This document shows positions 8,288 to 17,120 of a stretch of 64,000 nucleotides of DNA, piece by piece. The stretch spans positions 18,812 to 82,811 of the forward strand of contig JAZHDD010000022.1 in the NCBI GenBank assembly GCA_036541255.1, given 5' to 3'. Source of the DNA: Paucidesulfovibrio sp036541255. GTDB lineage: Bacteria; Desulfobacterota; Desulfovibrionia; Desulfovibrionales; Desulfovibrionaceae. Both the position numbers and the translations under genes were made by a program. Each line of letters opens with the position of its first letter. The stretch's first letter is position 1. Under the pieces are notes generated by a model. The model searched no databases and was not told the origin of the DNA. It saw only the letters and a list, made by a program, of their open reading frames with translations.

Positions 8288-9245
8288 GGAGCCAGCAACG
8301 GACTTTGCGGCCGTTTTTCATGTCCAGCAGGGGCGGTTCCTGTTGCGCGCAACGCTCAAAAGCCTGAGCGCAACGCGGGTGGAACGTGCAGCCGAGCGGA
8401 CGGTCAAAGATGCCGGGAACCGTGCCGGGGATGGGGCTGAGACGGGCCGTGCCGGTCATGCGCGGCAAGGATTTGAATAGGCCTTGCGTATAGGGGTGCA
8501 GAGGTTCGCGGTACAATTCCATCGTGGCGGCCTCTTCCACGATGCGTCCGGCGTACATCACGGCTACGCGTTCGCTGAAGCCGGCGACCACGCCCAGGTC
8601 ATGCGAGATGAGCACGCTGGAAGCCGCTGTCCGTTCCCGTACTTGGGCCAGCAGGTCCAGAATCTGGGCCTGGATGGTCACGTCCAGGGCTGTGGTCGGT
8701 TCGTCTGCAAAGAGTATGTCCGGTTCGCAGGCCAGGGCCATGGCGATCATGACGCGCTGGCGCATGCCGCCCGAGAGTTCGTGCGGGAAATTCCTGGCCC
8801 GCTCGCGGGGGTTGGGGAGGCCCACCTGGGACAACAGTTCAAGAACCCGCTCCTCGGCTTGTTTTTTGTCCAGGCCGCGGTGCAGGAGCAATGGCTCCGC
8901 AATCTGTGCGCCGATGCGAAAGACCGGATTGAGCGAGGTCATGGGCTCCTGGAAGATCATGGAAATTTTGTTGCCGCGCACGGACTGGAGTTCCTGTTCG
9001 GACAGGGCCAGCAGGTCACGGCCACGGTACAAGGCTTGGCCGTCCGTGACGCGCCCGGGCGGGTCCGGGACAAGGCCGAGCACAGACAGGGCCAGCACGG
9101 TTTTGCCGCAGCCGGATTCGCCCACCACGGCCAAAGCCTCGCCTTGCCCCAGAGCGAGGTTCACTGTATCAACCGCCTTGGCCACGCCCTGAGGCGTGGC
9201 GAATCGGGTTGTCAGTCCGCGGATGTCGAGAATCGGTTCTGTCAT
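8280..9245 (-). CDS. dppD: Oligo/dipeptide ABC transporter ATP-binding protein (DppD/OppD type)
   Basis: 321 residues, partner of the DppF-type ATPase that follows. Walker A GESGCGKTV, Q-loop MIFQEPMTSLNP, signature LSGGMRQRV, Walker B ILFADEPTTALD, switch VLISHDLG, and the C-terminal CTFHPRCAQAFERC motif of the oligopeptide family. The start at 9245 is 50 nt from the divergent trmFO start, leaving a short shared promoter region containing GTATATACG. The gene order D then F with overlapping ends is the standard one. The absence of permease and solute-binding genes on either side means the pair must serve permeases encoded elsewhere. Confidence 0.9.
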   Translation of the reverse strand: MTEPILDIRGLTTRFATPQGVAKAVDTVNLALGQGEALAVVGESGCGKTVLALSVLGLVPDPPGRVTDGQALYRGRDLLALSEQELQSVRGNKISMIFQEPMTSLNPVFRIGAQIAEPLLLHRGLDKKQAEERVLELLSQVGLPNPRERARNFPHELSGGMRQRVMIAMALACEPDILFADEPTTALDVTIQAQILDLLAQVRERTAASSVLISHDLGVVAGFSERVAVMYAGRIVEEAATMELYREPLHPYTQGLFKSLPRMTGTARLSPIPGTVPGIFDRPLGCTFHPRCAQAFERCAQQEPPLLDMKNGRKVRCWLHE

Positions 9246-9295
9246 GGCGCTGTCCGGCGTTTACGGGTATATACGGAAAAAAGCGGGAGATCACA

Positions 9296-10639
9296 ATGCA
9301 GAAGGATTGGATTGCGGTTGTGGGCGGCGGCCTGGCCGGGTGCGAATGCGCCTTCAGGCTGGCTCAGGCAGGGTATGCCGTGCGTCTTTTCGAGATGAAG
9401 CCCGACCGTTATTCCGAGGCCCATTCCAGCCCGGGCTTGGCCGAATTGGTCTGTTCCAATTCCTTGCGCTCTGACGAATACGTGACGGGCGTGGGCCTGC
9501 TCAAGGAGGAAATGCGCGCTTTGGGCAGCCTCGTTCTGGACGCGGCCGAGGCTACGCGCGTACCTGCGGGCAAGGCCCTGGCCGTTGACCGGGAGTTGTT
9601 TTCCGCGTTCATCACACGGCGCATCGAGGAGCATGCCCTCATTGAGGTCGTGCGCGAGGAAATACCGGCTCTGGACGATGCCCGCCTGGAAGGGGCCAAG
9701 CTGGTCGTGATTGCTGCGGGGCCGCTGGCGTCCCAACCTCTGGCCGATGATCTCCAACGCATCGTGGGCGGGGAAAAACTTTATTTTTACGATGCGATAG
9801 CACCGATCATCTCCGCAGATTCCGTGGACATGGACAAGGCCTTCTGGGGCTCGCGCTATCGTCCCGAGGACACGGACTATCTCAATTGCCCCATGGACGA
9901 GGCCCAGTACAAAGCCTTGATCCAGGCCATGTTGGACGCGGAAAAGGTCAAGCCGCGCGAATTCGAGAAGCATATTCATTTTGAGGGCTGCCTGCCCGTG
10001 GAAGAAATGGCCGAACGGGGTGAAATGACTCTGGCGTTCGGCCCGCTCAAGCCCGTGGGACTGGAAGATCCGCGCACCGGGGAACAGGCTTTTGCTGTGG
10101 TTCAACTGCGGGCCGAGAATCGCGAAAAGACCGCCTTCAATCTCGTGGGCTTTCAGACCAAACTGACCTATCCGGAGCAGAAGCGTGTATTCCGCATGAT
10201 TCCGGGATTGGAGAACGCGGAATTCCTGCGTCTTGGCTCCATCCATCGCAACACCTACGTGGACGCTCCGGCTGTGCTCGACGGCCTGGAGCTCAAGGCC
10301 AGGCCCGGCGTGTTTCTGGCCGGTCAGATCACCGGAGTGGAGGGATACGTGGAATCCGCTGCCTGCGGGCTCTGGCTTGGCGTTTTGCTGGCGGCGCGAC
10401 TCTTGGGCCGGGATTTGCCTGTCCCTCCGCCCGAGACCGCCCTGGGCGGCCTTCTGGCCCATTTGGCCACGCCGCCTCAGAAGCGCTTCCAGCCGTCCAA
10501 CGTGCATTTCGGACTTATGCCCGCGTTGAACAAGCGCGCACCCAAAAAAAAGCGCAAGGAACTCTATGCGGAGCGGGGCAGGGAAGCTTTCGCACAGTGG
10601 ATGCGAACTGGTGCTCTCCTGCCTGTGGAGAAAGTGTAA
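9296..10639 (+). CDS. trmFO: Methylenetetrahydrofolate-tRNA-(uracil-54-C5)-methyltransferase
   Basis: 447 residues. Flavoprotein that makes ribothymidine at position 54 of tRNA using methylene-tetrahydrofolate and reduced FAD. Visible features: the FAD-binding AVVGGGLAGCECAFRLAQAG at the N-terminus, then the characteristic TrmFO block AHSSPGLAELVCSNSLRSD (about residues 41-59), the CPMDEAQY segment and the C-terminal LAGQITGVEGYVESAACG, which closes the FAD site. The ATG at 9296 is preceded by GGGAGA (9285-9290); the longer frame begins before a plausible promoter. The C-terminus ends in a basic KRAPKKKRKEL stretch. It stands alone, divergent from dppD and followed after 117 nt by potA. Confidence 0.96.
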   Translation: MQKDWIAVVGGGLAGCECAFRLAQAGYAVRLFEMKPDRYSEAHSSPGLAELVCSNSLRSDEYVTGVGLLKEEMRALGSLVLDAAEATRVPAGKALAVDRELFSAFITRRIEEHALIEVVREEIPALDDARLEGAKLVVIAAGPLASQPLADDLQRIVGGEKLYFYDAIAPIISADSVDMDKAFWGSRYRPEDTDYLNCPMDEAQYKALIQAMLDAEKVKPREFEKHIHFEGCLPVEEMAERGEMTLAFGPLKPVGLEDPRTGEQAFAVVQLRAENREKTAFNLVGFQTKLTYPEQKRVFRMIPGLENAEFLRLGSIHRNTYVDAPAVLDGLELKARPGVFLAGQITGVEGYVESAACGLWLGVLLAARLLGRDLPVPPPETALGGLLAHLATPPQKRFQPSNVHFGLMPALNKRAPKKKRKELYAERGREAFAQWMRTGALLPVEKV

Positions 10640-10756
10640 AAGAGTCCCTCTCGTGCGCGGATAAGGGGTTTTCTTTTTCCGGGATTGGCTGTAGACGTAA
10701 CGCCGACGCCACAAGTCGCGCCTGCGCGCGTGCGTACTTCATCGTGAGGGGGGGCC

Positions 10757-11869
10757 ATGGCAAGCGAGCGCCCTGTCATCCGGCTGGAGCACGTCTCCAA
10801 ACAATTCGAAGGCGAGACCGTCCTCGACGATGTCAGCCTGGACATCCGAAACGGGGAATTCCTCACCATTCTCGGTCCGAGCGGTTGCGGCAAGACCACG
10901 CTGCTGCGGATCATCGCTGGTTTCGAGTCGCCCACTACGGGGCGTCTGTTCATCGACGAGCAGGCCATGGAGAATGTTCCGCCGGATCGCCGTAAGGTCA
11001 ATACTGTTTTTCAGAGCTACGCGCTTTTCCCCCACATGAACGTCTTTGACAACGTGGCTTTTGGGCTGCGTATGGCCAAAACCCCGGACAGCGAAATTGC
11101 GCCGCGCATCCGCACGGTATTGCGCATGGTGGGCCTGGAAGGTATGGCCGCTCGCAAGCCGGGTAGCCTTTCCGGGGGGCAGCAGCAGCGTGTTGCCATA
11201 GCCCGGGCCGTGGTCAACCGGCCCTTGGTGTTGCTCCTGGACGAACCCCTGAGCGCACTCGACTACAAGATGCGCACCCAGATGCGCCGCGAACTCAAGC
11301 AGTTGCGCCGGGAATTGGGCATCACTTTCGTATTTGTGACCCACGACCAGGAAGAGGCCTTCGCCATGTCCGACCGGGTGGTGGTGATGAATCAGGGCCG
11401 CGTCGAGCAGGTGGGAGCACCTTCCGAAGTCTATGAAAAGCCCGTGAATTTTTTCGTGGCCCGCTTTGTGGGCGAGACCAATATTTTCGAGGGCGTGGCC
11501 GGGCTCAGCGACGGCGAAACCCTGCATGCATTGGTGGAGGGCCGCCGCTGCGACCTGGCCTCGGATCGGGGGTTCAAGCCCGGCGACCGTATCAAGGTTC
11601 TGCTGCGGCCCGAAGATCTTCTCGTGGAACGGATTCCGCCCGAGGACGATGACAAGCTTTGGCTGCCGGGAGTGATCACCGAGACCGTGTACAAAGGCTC
11701 CACATGGGATATGATGGTGCGTCTGGAAAGCGGCAACATGGTCCTGATCACAGAATTTTTCGATGAGGATGCGGACAAGGTCTCGTTCCAGGCCGGAGAG
11801 TCCGTCTATGTGAGTTGGTTTGACGGCTGGGAGGTGGTGTTGCCCCATGAAGGAAACGAGCCTGTTTAG
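10757..11869 (+). CDS. potA: Spermidine/putrescine ABC transporter ATPase PotA
   Basis: 370 residues. Walker A GPSGCGKTT, Q-loop VFQSYALFPHM, signature LSGGQQQR, Walker B LLLLDEPLSALD, switch VTHDQEEA, then a C-terminal TOBE-type regulatory domain (about residues 280-360) as in PotA and MalK. It is the energising subunit of a polyamine importer at the inner membrane. The gene heads potABCD, all consecutive with overlaps (23 nt, 4 nt, 4 nt), which shows a single transcript. The ATG at 10757 follows GTGAGGGGGG (10744-10753), an adequate Shine-Dalgarno. Confidence 0.95.
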   Translation: MASERPVIRLEHVSKQFEGETVLDDVSLDIRNGEFLTILGPSGCGKTTLLRIIAGFESPTTGRLFIDEQAMENVPPDRRKVNTVFQSYALFPHMNVFDNVAFGLRMAKTPDSEIAPRIRTVLRMVGLEGMAARKPGSLSGGQQQRVAIARAVVNRPLVLLLDEPLSALDYKMRTQMRRELKQLRRELGITFVFVTHDQEEAFAMSDRVVVMNQGRVEQVGAPSEVYEKPVNFFVARFVGETNIFEGVAGLSDGETLHALVEGRRCDLASDRGFKPGDRIKVLLRPEDLLVERIPPEDDDKLWLPGVITETVYKGSTWDMMVRLESGNMVLITEFFDEDADKVSFQAGESVYVSWFDGWEVVLPHEGNEPV

Positions 11870-12716
11870 GCGTATTTCCATCGGCGGAGCGGCCTTGTGG
11901 CTGATTCTCTTCGCAGTGCTGCCTTTTTTGCTCGTAGCCGGGACCAGTCTACTGGTCCGCGACGAAACCACGTTTGTGCGTCTCGCGTTTTCATTGGAAG
12001 GCTTTCGCGGCGTGTTCGGTCCAGTGTTTCTCAAAGTGCTCTGGCAGTCCCTGTATCTGGCTTCGGGAACGACGTTGATCTGTCTTCTGGTGGGCTATCC
12101 CTTCGCCTACGTGCTGGCACGCTGGAACGGCCCGCGGCGTAGCCTGCTGCTGTTGCTGGTCATCATTCCTTTCTGGACCAACTCCCTCTTGCGGACCTAC
12201 GCCATGGTCTTTTTGCTCAAGGGCAATGGTCTGTTTTCCAAAACGCTCATGTGGCTGGGGCTTGCGGATAAGCCCGTATCGTTGCTGTATACGGAAACGG
12301 CCATCTTCATTGGCCTTGTCTACACGTTGTTGCCATTCATGATCCTGCCGCTCTACGCGTCCATCGAAAAGATGGACGGCCGACTGCTTGAGGCGGCCAG
12401 GGATTTGGGCGCCAACCGGTTCAAGGCTTTCATGAATGTCACCGTGCCCCTGAGCCTGCCCGGCATCATTGCCGGGAGCATGATGGTTTTTTTGCCCGCC
12501 CTGGGCATGTTCTACATTCCCGATCTGTTGGGCGGCGGCAAACACATCATTGCGGGCAACTTCATCAAGGACCAGTTCCTTATTGCCCGCGACTGGCCAC
12601 TCGGTTCAGCCGCCAGCGTGGTCCTGACTCTGCTCATGGCCTTGTTGCTGCTCGCCTATAACGTCAGCTCCAGGCGCGTCCACCGTGATCCCGTGCAGGA
12701 GGCGGATGGCGCATGA
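11847..12716 (+). CDS. potB: Spermidine/putrescine ABC transporter permease PotB
   Basis: 289 residues and six membrane segments, with the binding-protein-dependent permease EAA loop EAARDLGANRFKAFMNVTVP (about residues 182-201). The ATG at 11847 (MKETSLFRRIS) lies inside the 3' end of potA, a 23 nt overlap implying translational coupling; the frame is open further upstream, but only within potA. The large periplasmic loop after the first helix, with the TSLLVRDETTFV segment, is usual for PotB. It forms the channel together with PotC. Confidence 0.94.
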   Translation: MKETSLFRRISIGGAALWLILFAVLPFLLVAGTSLLVRDETTFVRLAFSLEGFRGVFGPVFLKVLWQSLYLASGTTLICLLVGYPFAYVLARWNGPRRSLLLLLVIIPFWTNSLLRTYAMVFLLKGNGLFSKTLMWLGLADKPVSLLYTETAIFIGLVYTLLPFMILPLYASIEKMDGRLLEAARDLGANRFKAFMNVTVPLSLPGIIAGSMMVFLPALGMFYIPDLLGGGKHIIAGNFIKDQFLIARDWPLGSAASVVLTLLMALLLLAYNVSSRRVHRDPVQEADGA

Positions 12717-13480
12717 ATATGCTTTGGAAACTGGTACGCATCGTTCCTGTCTACATTTTTCTCTACCTGCCTCTGGTCGTGCTGGTGGTCTTTTCCTTCA
12801 ACGATTCCAAACTGTCGGTCGTGTGGAAGGGCTTCACCTGGAAGTGGTTCGACAAGCTCTTGCACAATACCCAGCTCATGGACGCGGCTTTCAATTCTTT
12901 GCTTGTGGCCGCGCTTTCGGCTTCCGCCGCCACTATTCTGGGGCTGCTGGCCGCCCTGGCGCTCTATCGCTACCGTTTCAGGTGCAAGGCTCTGCTGCGT
13001 TCAGCTTTGTTCGTGGTCATGGTTTCGCCGGACATCGTCATGGGCGTGGCTTTTTTGGTGCTGTTCATGTGTCTTGGACTCAAGCCCGGTTTCCTGACCT
13101 TGTTTCTCGCGCATACCACATTCTGTCTGCCGTTTGTGACCGTGACCGTGCATTCACGACTCATGGGTTTTGATGACAATTTGCTCGAGGCGGCCCACGA
13201 TCTGGGTGCGGGCGAATTTCAGGCCATCAGGCATGTGCTGCTCCCGCTGCTCGCTCCGGCCGTGCTCGCAGGCTGGCTGCTATCTTTTACCCTGTCCATG
13301 GACGACGTGATCATCAGTTTCTTTGTCACCGGACCGGACTTCGACATCCTGCCCCTACGCGTGTATTCGCTGGTGCGTCTGGGCATCAAACCCGACGTGA
13401 ACGCCTTGTCGGCCATCATGTTCGGCCTTACCGTGGCCATTGTCCTGACATCGCAATTCTTGCTCAGGAGGAAAAAATGA
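12713..13480 (+). CDS. potC: Spermidine/putrescine ABC transporter permease PotC
   Basis: 255 residues, six predicted membrane helices. The N-terminal IFLYLPLVVLVVFSFNDSK and the EAA loop EAAHDLGAGEFQAIRHVLLP (about residues 160-179) are typical of PotC. ATGA overlap with the stop of potB (12713-12716) shows coupled translation. Its C-terminal half contains SMDDVIISFFVTGPDF, the conserved PotC segment. It partners PotB in the polyamine channel. Confidence 0.95.
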   Translation: MNMLWKLVRIVPVYIFLYLPLVVLVVFSFNDSKLSVVWKGFTWKWFDKLLHNTQLMDAAFNSLLVAALSASAATILGLLAALALYRYRFRCKALLRSALFVVMVSPDIVMGVAFLVLFMCLGLKPGFLTLFLAHTTFCLPFVTVTVHSRLMGFDDNLLEAAHDLGAGEFQAIRHVLLPLLAPAVLAGWLLSFTLSMDDVIISFFVTGPDFDILPLRVYSLVRLGIKPDVNALSAIMFGLTVAIVLTSQFLLRRKK

Positions 13481-14508
13481 AAAAAATGTTTCTTGCCTTG
13501 ATTCTGTCCTGCATGCCCTGTCTGGCCCTGGCCGGACAAGGGGAAGTATATGTATACAACTGGACGGAATACGTGCCTGACGCGGTGCTCCAGCAGTTTA
13601 CCGAGGAGACCGGCATCAAGGTGATTTATACCACTTACGACAGCAACGAGGCCATGTATGCCAAGGTCAAGCTGCTGGGCGGAGAGGGGTATGACGTGGT
13701 GGTTCCTTCCACCTATTTCGTGAGCAAGATGCGGCGGGAAAAGTTGCTTTTCCCGTTGGATCGCACCAAATTGCCCAACTTCAACAATTTGGATGTCGCG
13801 TTTCTGGACAAGTCGTATGATCCGGATAACGCCTACTCCGTTCCGTATCTCTGGGGCGGCTCCGGCGTCATCGTCGATTCCGACACCGTGCCTGCTGAAG
13901 GCATGAATTCCTGGCACTATCTCTGGCGTCCCGAGCTCAAGGGGCGGCTGCTCTTGCAGGACGACCTGCGCGACGTTTTGGGCATCGGTCTGCTGCTCAA
14001 GGGCTATTCCGTGAACGAGACGGATCCGGAGCATATCCGCGAAGCCTACGAAGTCATCAAGACTCTGGCTCCGAACGTGCTGGTGTACAATTCAGACAGC
14101 CCCAAATCCGCGTACCTCGGAGGCGAGGTTGCCGGCGGCATGATTTGGAATGGCGAGGCGCATCAAGCCATGGCAGAAATGGAGAGTCTCAAGTTCGCCT
14201 GGGCCAAGGAGGGGGGGCTGCTTTGGATGGATAATTTCGTCATCCCCAAGGGCGCAAAGAATGTGGACAACGCCCACGCCTTCATTAACTTCATGCTCCG
14301 GCCCGATATCTCGGCCCAGTGCTGCGAGGAATACGGCTATCCCACTCCCATTGTGGCGGCCAGGGAGCTGTTGCCCGATGAGTTGCGGAACAATCCTGTG
14401 ATCTTCCCGCCAGCCGGGGTGTTGGAGCATTCGGAATTCCAGAACGATGTGGGCGAGGCCATCCTGGTCTACGAAAAGTATTGGCATATGCTCAAGGCCG
14501 GACAATAA
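13477..14508 (+). CDS. potD: Spermidine/putrescine periplasmic binding protein PotD
   Basis: 343 residues. An N-terminal signal peptide (MKKMFLALILSCMPCLALAG) is followed by EVYVYNWTEYVPDAVL, the hallmark of PotD/PotF. Later conserved blocks are YDVVVPSTYFV, VPYLWGGSGV and MIWNGEAHQA, which build the polyamine pocket. The cysteine in the signal region is not in a clear lipobox, so a soluble periplasmic protein is likely. The ATG overlaps the potC stop by 4 nt and has a strong AGGAGG at 13467-13472. It is the last gene of the operon; no hairpin terminator is evident before the next gene. Confidence 0.95.
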   Translation: MKKMFLALILSCMPCLALAGQGEVYVYNWTEYVPDAVLQQFTEETGIKVIYTTYDSNEAMYAKVKLLGGEGYDVVVPSTYFVSKMRREKLLFPLDRTKLPNFNNLDVAFLDKSYDPDNAYSVPYLWGGSGVIVDSDTVPAEGMNSWHYLWRPELKGRLLLQDDLRDVLGIGLLLKGYSVNETDPEHIREAYEVIKTLAPNVLVYNSDSPKSAYLGGEVAGGMIWNGEAHQAMAEMESLKFAWAKEGGLLWMDNFVIPKGAKNVDNAHAFINFMLRPDISAQCCEEYGYPTPIVAARELLPDELRNNPVIFPPAGVLEHSEFQNDVGEAILVYEKYWHMLKAGQ

Positions 14509-14613
14509 GCGGCGAACCTCTTCGAAAATTGCAGCGGGGGCCGGTGGATGCGTCGGCTCCCGTTTTTGTTTCTGCCCGGACGTGAAGCGTTGCCTTTGCT
14601 GGCCGTCTGGTTC

Positions 14614-15495
14614 ATGCTGGAAGTGGAGGACGATGTGCAGATAGAAGTGCTTTTCAGTGAATGGGATCAGTACGAATTGCTCGATTCCGGGAATCAGCGC
14701 AAGCTGGAACGGTTCGGCGACGTATTGTTGGTGCGCGGTGAGCCGCGGGCCTGGTGGGGACCCAGCCTGTCCCGGCGCGACTGGGAGCGGGCCGTGGCCA
14801 CGCACGATGATCGAAACTGGAGCTTCAAGCCCGGGGCCCCGCGCGAGTGGGAGCTGGATTTGGACGGTCTGAAGGTATTTTGCAGGTTCACTGAAACATC
14901 CAAACATGTGGGCGTGTTTCCAGAGCAGTGGCCGCATTGGATGAGTCTGCGCAAATTCGGCCATGCCACAGGTAAGAACAAGCCTAAACTATTGAACTTG
15001 TTCGGCTATACTGGCGTTGCCACGCTGTGCGCGGCCCAGGCCGGTTTCGACGCTACCCATGTGGACGCTTCCAAGCCCACTGTTGCCTGGGCGCGGCGCA
15101 ACCATGAGATTTCCGGCCTTGGCGGGACCAACATCCGTTACCTGCTCGATGACGCGCTCAAGTTCGTTAAACGCGAAGTGCGTCGCGGAAACAGGTATGA
15201 GGCCATTTTGCTTGACCCGCCCGCGTTCGGCCGTGGACCGAAAAAGGAACTTTGGAAGGTGGAGGCCCAGGTGGCCGAACTTCTGTCCGATTGCGCCGCG
15301 TTGCTTTCGGACCATGCCCGGCTGTTGATCCTGACCATGTACAACACCGACGCCTCGGCATTGATGCTGAACAACCTGCTCACGGACGCCTTGGTCGGGG
15401 CGGGCGGAAGTCTGGATATCGGGGAACTGGCCTTGCGTCATACGTCCGGCCCCAAGATTCTGCCCCGTTCCTTGTGGGCTCGCTGGCAGGCCTGA
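14614..15495 (+). CDS. Class I SAM-dependent methyltransferase (RlmI/RlmK-like Rossmann family)
   Basis: 293 residues from this start. The SAM-binding motif LLNLFGYTGVATLCAAQAG (about residues 128-146), the acidic motif VDASKPTVAWARRN and the catalytic-type motif LLDPPAFGRGPKKELWKV match the rRNA cytosine or guanine methyltransferase group that includes RlmI; the exact RNA target is unknown. The start is uncertain: the frame is open from ATG 14548, which has a GGGGGCCGGTGG tract before it, but the segment before MLEVEDDVQIEVLF looks unlike protein of this family. It follows potD by about 100 nt and ends just before a symmetric terminator. Confidence 0.82.
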   Translation: MLEVEDDVQIEVLFSEWDQYELLDSGNQRKLERFGDVLLVRGEPRAWWGPSLSRRDWERAVATHDDRNWSFKPGAPREWELDLDGLKVFCRFTETSKHVGVFPEQWPHWMSLRKFGHATGKNKPKLLNLFGYTGVATLCAAQAGFDATHVDASKPTVAWARRNHEISGLGGTNIRYLLDDALKFVKREVRRGNRYEAILLDPPAFGRGPKKELWKVEAQVAELLSDCAALLSDHARLLILTMYNTDASALMLNNLLTDALVGAGGSLDIGELALRHTSGPKILPRSLWARWQA

Positions 15496-15517
15496 GCAGG
15501 GGAATGGCCGCACGAAA

Positions 15518-15541
15518 AAGGCCGCCCACAGGCGGCCTTTT
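15518..15541. terminator. Bidirectional rho-independent terminator between methyltransferase and ftrB
   Basis: Perfect 9-bp stem AAGGCCGCC / GGCGGCCTT (15518-15526 and 15531-15539) with loop CACA. The A run on the left and the T run on the right let it work in both directions. It lies between two convergent genes. Confidence 0.85.
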
Positions 15542-15571
15542 CCTTTGCGCGACATCCTCCAGCGCAATGCG

Positions 15572-15904
15572 TCAGAATTTGATCTTTTCCGGGGGCCTGC
15601 GCTCCGGCACGACCTGACGTTCGATTTTTCCTTCGTTCCATTCACGGGAAACATACAGGCCGCAAAAGCAGGCACCGTATTCGGCCACGTCCGGCTCCCT
15701 ATAGACGCAAGGACAGACAATGTCCTTGTCGTCCTCGTATGCGCCGTTGGCCAGCCGACATGGACAGGCCATGTACCCGTAGCGATCCTTGTTGGCCAGC
15801 AGGCTGTCCATGAGCGGCAGGGTCATGCCCATGTCGTAGTTGAAATAGTAGCCTTTGGGTTCCTGGATTTTCTTCAGGGTTTCATAGAGCTGTTTGGCGT
15901 CCAT
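15572..15904 (-). CDS. ftrB: Ferredoxin-thioredoxin reductase catalytic-chain-like protein
   Basis: 110 residues. Three paired cysteine motifs are visible: CPC (C47, C49), CPC (C64, C66) and CFC (C79, C81), the ligands and redox disulfide of the [4Fe-4S] catalytic chain of ferredoxin-thioredoxin reductase. In plant and cyanobacterial enzymes the pattern is CPC-X16-CPC-X8-CHC; here the spacings are 14 and 12 and the CHC histidine is phenylalanine. The family passes electrons from ferredoxin to a thioredoxin or glutaredoxin disulfide. It lies 9 nt after a glutaredoxin-like gene on the same strand, its likely partner. No variable (alpha) chain is present, as is usual in non-photosynthetic anaerobes. 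Confidence 0.9.
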   Translation of the reverse strand: MDAKQLYETLKKIQEPKGYYFNYDMGMTLPLMDSLLANKDRYGYMACPCRLANGAYEDDKDIVCPCVYREPDVAEYGACFCGLYVSREWNEGKIERQVVPERRPPEKIKF

Positions 15905-15913
15905 TGCTCCCCC

Positions 15914-16165
15914 TCAGCGGCCCAGGGCATCGTCGATTTTGTCCTTGTTGAAGCCCACGACGACCTTCCCGTTGATGACCAAAGTGGGAAAGGACACGGC
16001 AGGGTTGTGTTCCTTGACGCGGGAGATGGTCTCCTTGCGTATTTCGCCTTCCAGTTTGTCCACGAATATGGGGTCACAGGCGATTTTGCATTCTTCCAGG
16101 TATTGCAGGGCTTTCTTGCAGTGTACGCAGGTGCTCAGTCCATAAAATTCGATAGTGTCGGCCAT
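15914..16165 (-). CDS. Glutaredoxin/NrdH-like thiol-disulfide protein
   Basis: 83 residues, thioredoxin fold. The active-site motif is STCVHCKKALQYL (Cys13-x-x-Cys16) and the cis-proline motif VSFPTLVINGKVVVGF is present near residue 58, with the GF-K-D ending typical of NrdH/Grx-like proteins. It probably accepts electrons from the adjacent FTR-like protein and passes them to a client; that is inference from the pairing. The promoter candidate (16196-16224) and the AGGACTTC before the ATG at 16165 support a two-gene transcript grx-ftrB. Confidence 0.85.
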   Translation of the reverse strand: MADTIEFYGLSTCVHCKKALQYLEECKIACDPIFVDKLEGEIRKETISRVKEHNPAVSFPTLVINGKVVVGFNKDKIDDALGR

Positions 16166-16195
16166 GAAGTCCTCCGATGGGTCTTATTTTATATA

Positions 16196-16224
16196 ATAAT
16201 GGGCATTAACCGACCTCTTGTCAA
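16196..16224 (-). promoter_or_regulatory. Candidate sigma70 promoter for the grx-ftrB pair
   Basis: On the minus strand: TTGACA at 16224-16219, 17-nt spacer, CATTAT at 16201-16196, about 30 nt before the glutaredoxin start. The -35 box overlaps the stop of the amino-acid permease gene. Confidence 0.5.
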
Positions 16225-17111
16225 AGCCCGTTTTTGTAGCGGGTGAGATGCTGTTCCAATCTTCGTACCCCCAAAGCGAGAGGGAAGGTCAAAGCGAAAT
16301 AGAGCAGCAGGACCGTGCTCCAGATTTCAAAGGTACGATAGGTGGCGGCCATGAGCTCCTGGCCCGCAAAGGTTAATTCCTGGATGGAAATGACGGATAC
16401 GATGGCCGAATCCTTGATGGTCGAGATGAATTGCCCGGCCAGGGCTGGCAGCATTCGGGACACGGCCTGGGGCAGGATTACGTGACGCAGCCTGCCCCAG
16501 CGGGTGAAGCCCAGGGCTGCCGAGGCTTCCCATTGGCCGCGTTCCACGGACTTGATGCCTGCTCGGACGATTTCAGTGATATATGCGCCTTCAAAAAGAG
16601 CCAGAGTCAACACCGCAGGGAGAAAGGCCGGGATTTGCTCGATGGGACCGAAAAGGAAGCATACTACGCAACGGGTGGACTCGGGGAGCTGGTAGACCAG
16701 CTCGCTTACGCCCAGGGCCGTCATGATCTGGTCGCCGAGAAAATAGTAGAACACAAAGATCAGCACCAGGGGGGGCGTGTTGCGCACCAATCCCACATAG
16801 GCGGCGCCGATCATTTGGCGCAATGGACTGCGGCTGGTCCGGAACAATCCCATGATCGTACCCAGGACAATGGCCAGCAAACCGGACAGGAGGCTCAGCC
16901 GTAGCGTCACAAGCAGGCCTTGCAGCAACAGGCCGGGGCGCCAGGCCGACTGGTCGGGATCGTAACGCAGCAGGTATTGGGGCATGGCCGACCAGTCCCA
17001 ATGGTACTGGAGCTTGTCGACCAATCGCCAGCCGATGTACAGGGCCGCCCCTGTCAGCAGCAATAGAATCGCCGCGTCCAGGGGCGTGGCCCGAAGTCTT
17101 TTGGGAGACAA
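16221..17111 (-). CDS. Polar amino-acid ABC transporter permease (second subunit)
   Basis: 296 residues, HisM/GlnP type with several membrane segments and the EAA loop EASAALGFTRWGRLRHVILP (about residues 191-210). It also has an N-terminal extension of about 80 residues with an extra helix (AILLLLTGAALYIGWRLV). It is the third gene of permease-binding protein-permease on the minus strand, 9 nt after the binding protein. With the other permease it would form the heterodimeric channel. No ATPase subunit follows. Confidence 0.9.
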   Translation of the reverse strand: MSPKRLRATPLDAAILLLLTGAALYIGWRLVDKLQYHWDWSAMPQYLLRYDPDQSAWRPGLLLQGLLVTLRLSLLSGLLAIVLGTIMGLFRTSRSPLRQMIGAAYVGLVRNTPPLVLIFVFYYFLGDQIMTALGVSELVYQLPESTRCVVCFLFGPIEQIPAFLPAVLTLALFEGAYITEIVRAGIKSVERGQWEASAALGFTRWGRLRHVILPQAVSRMLPALAGQFISTIKDSAIVSVISIQELTFAGQELMAATYRTFEIWSTVLLLYFALTFPLALGVRRLEQHLTRYKNGL

Positions 17112-17120
17112 CTTTACGCC

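Noticed and set aside
9242..10714. Minus-strand frame of 490 codons over trmFO
   Set aside because: Antisense of a well-conserved gene in high-GC DNA; no homology pattern.
10739..12034. Minus-strand frame of 431 codons over potA
   Set aside because: Shadow of potA; long open antisense frames are expected at this GC content.
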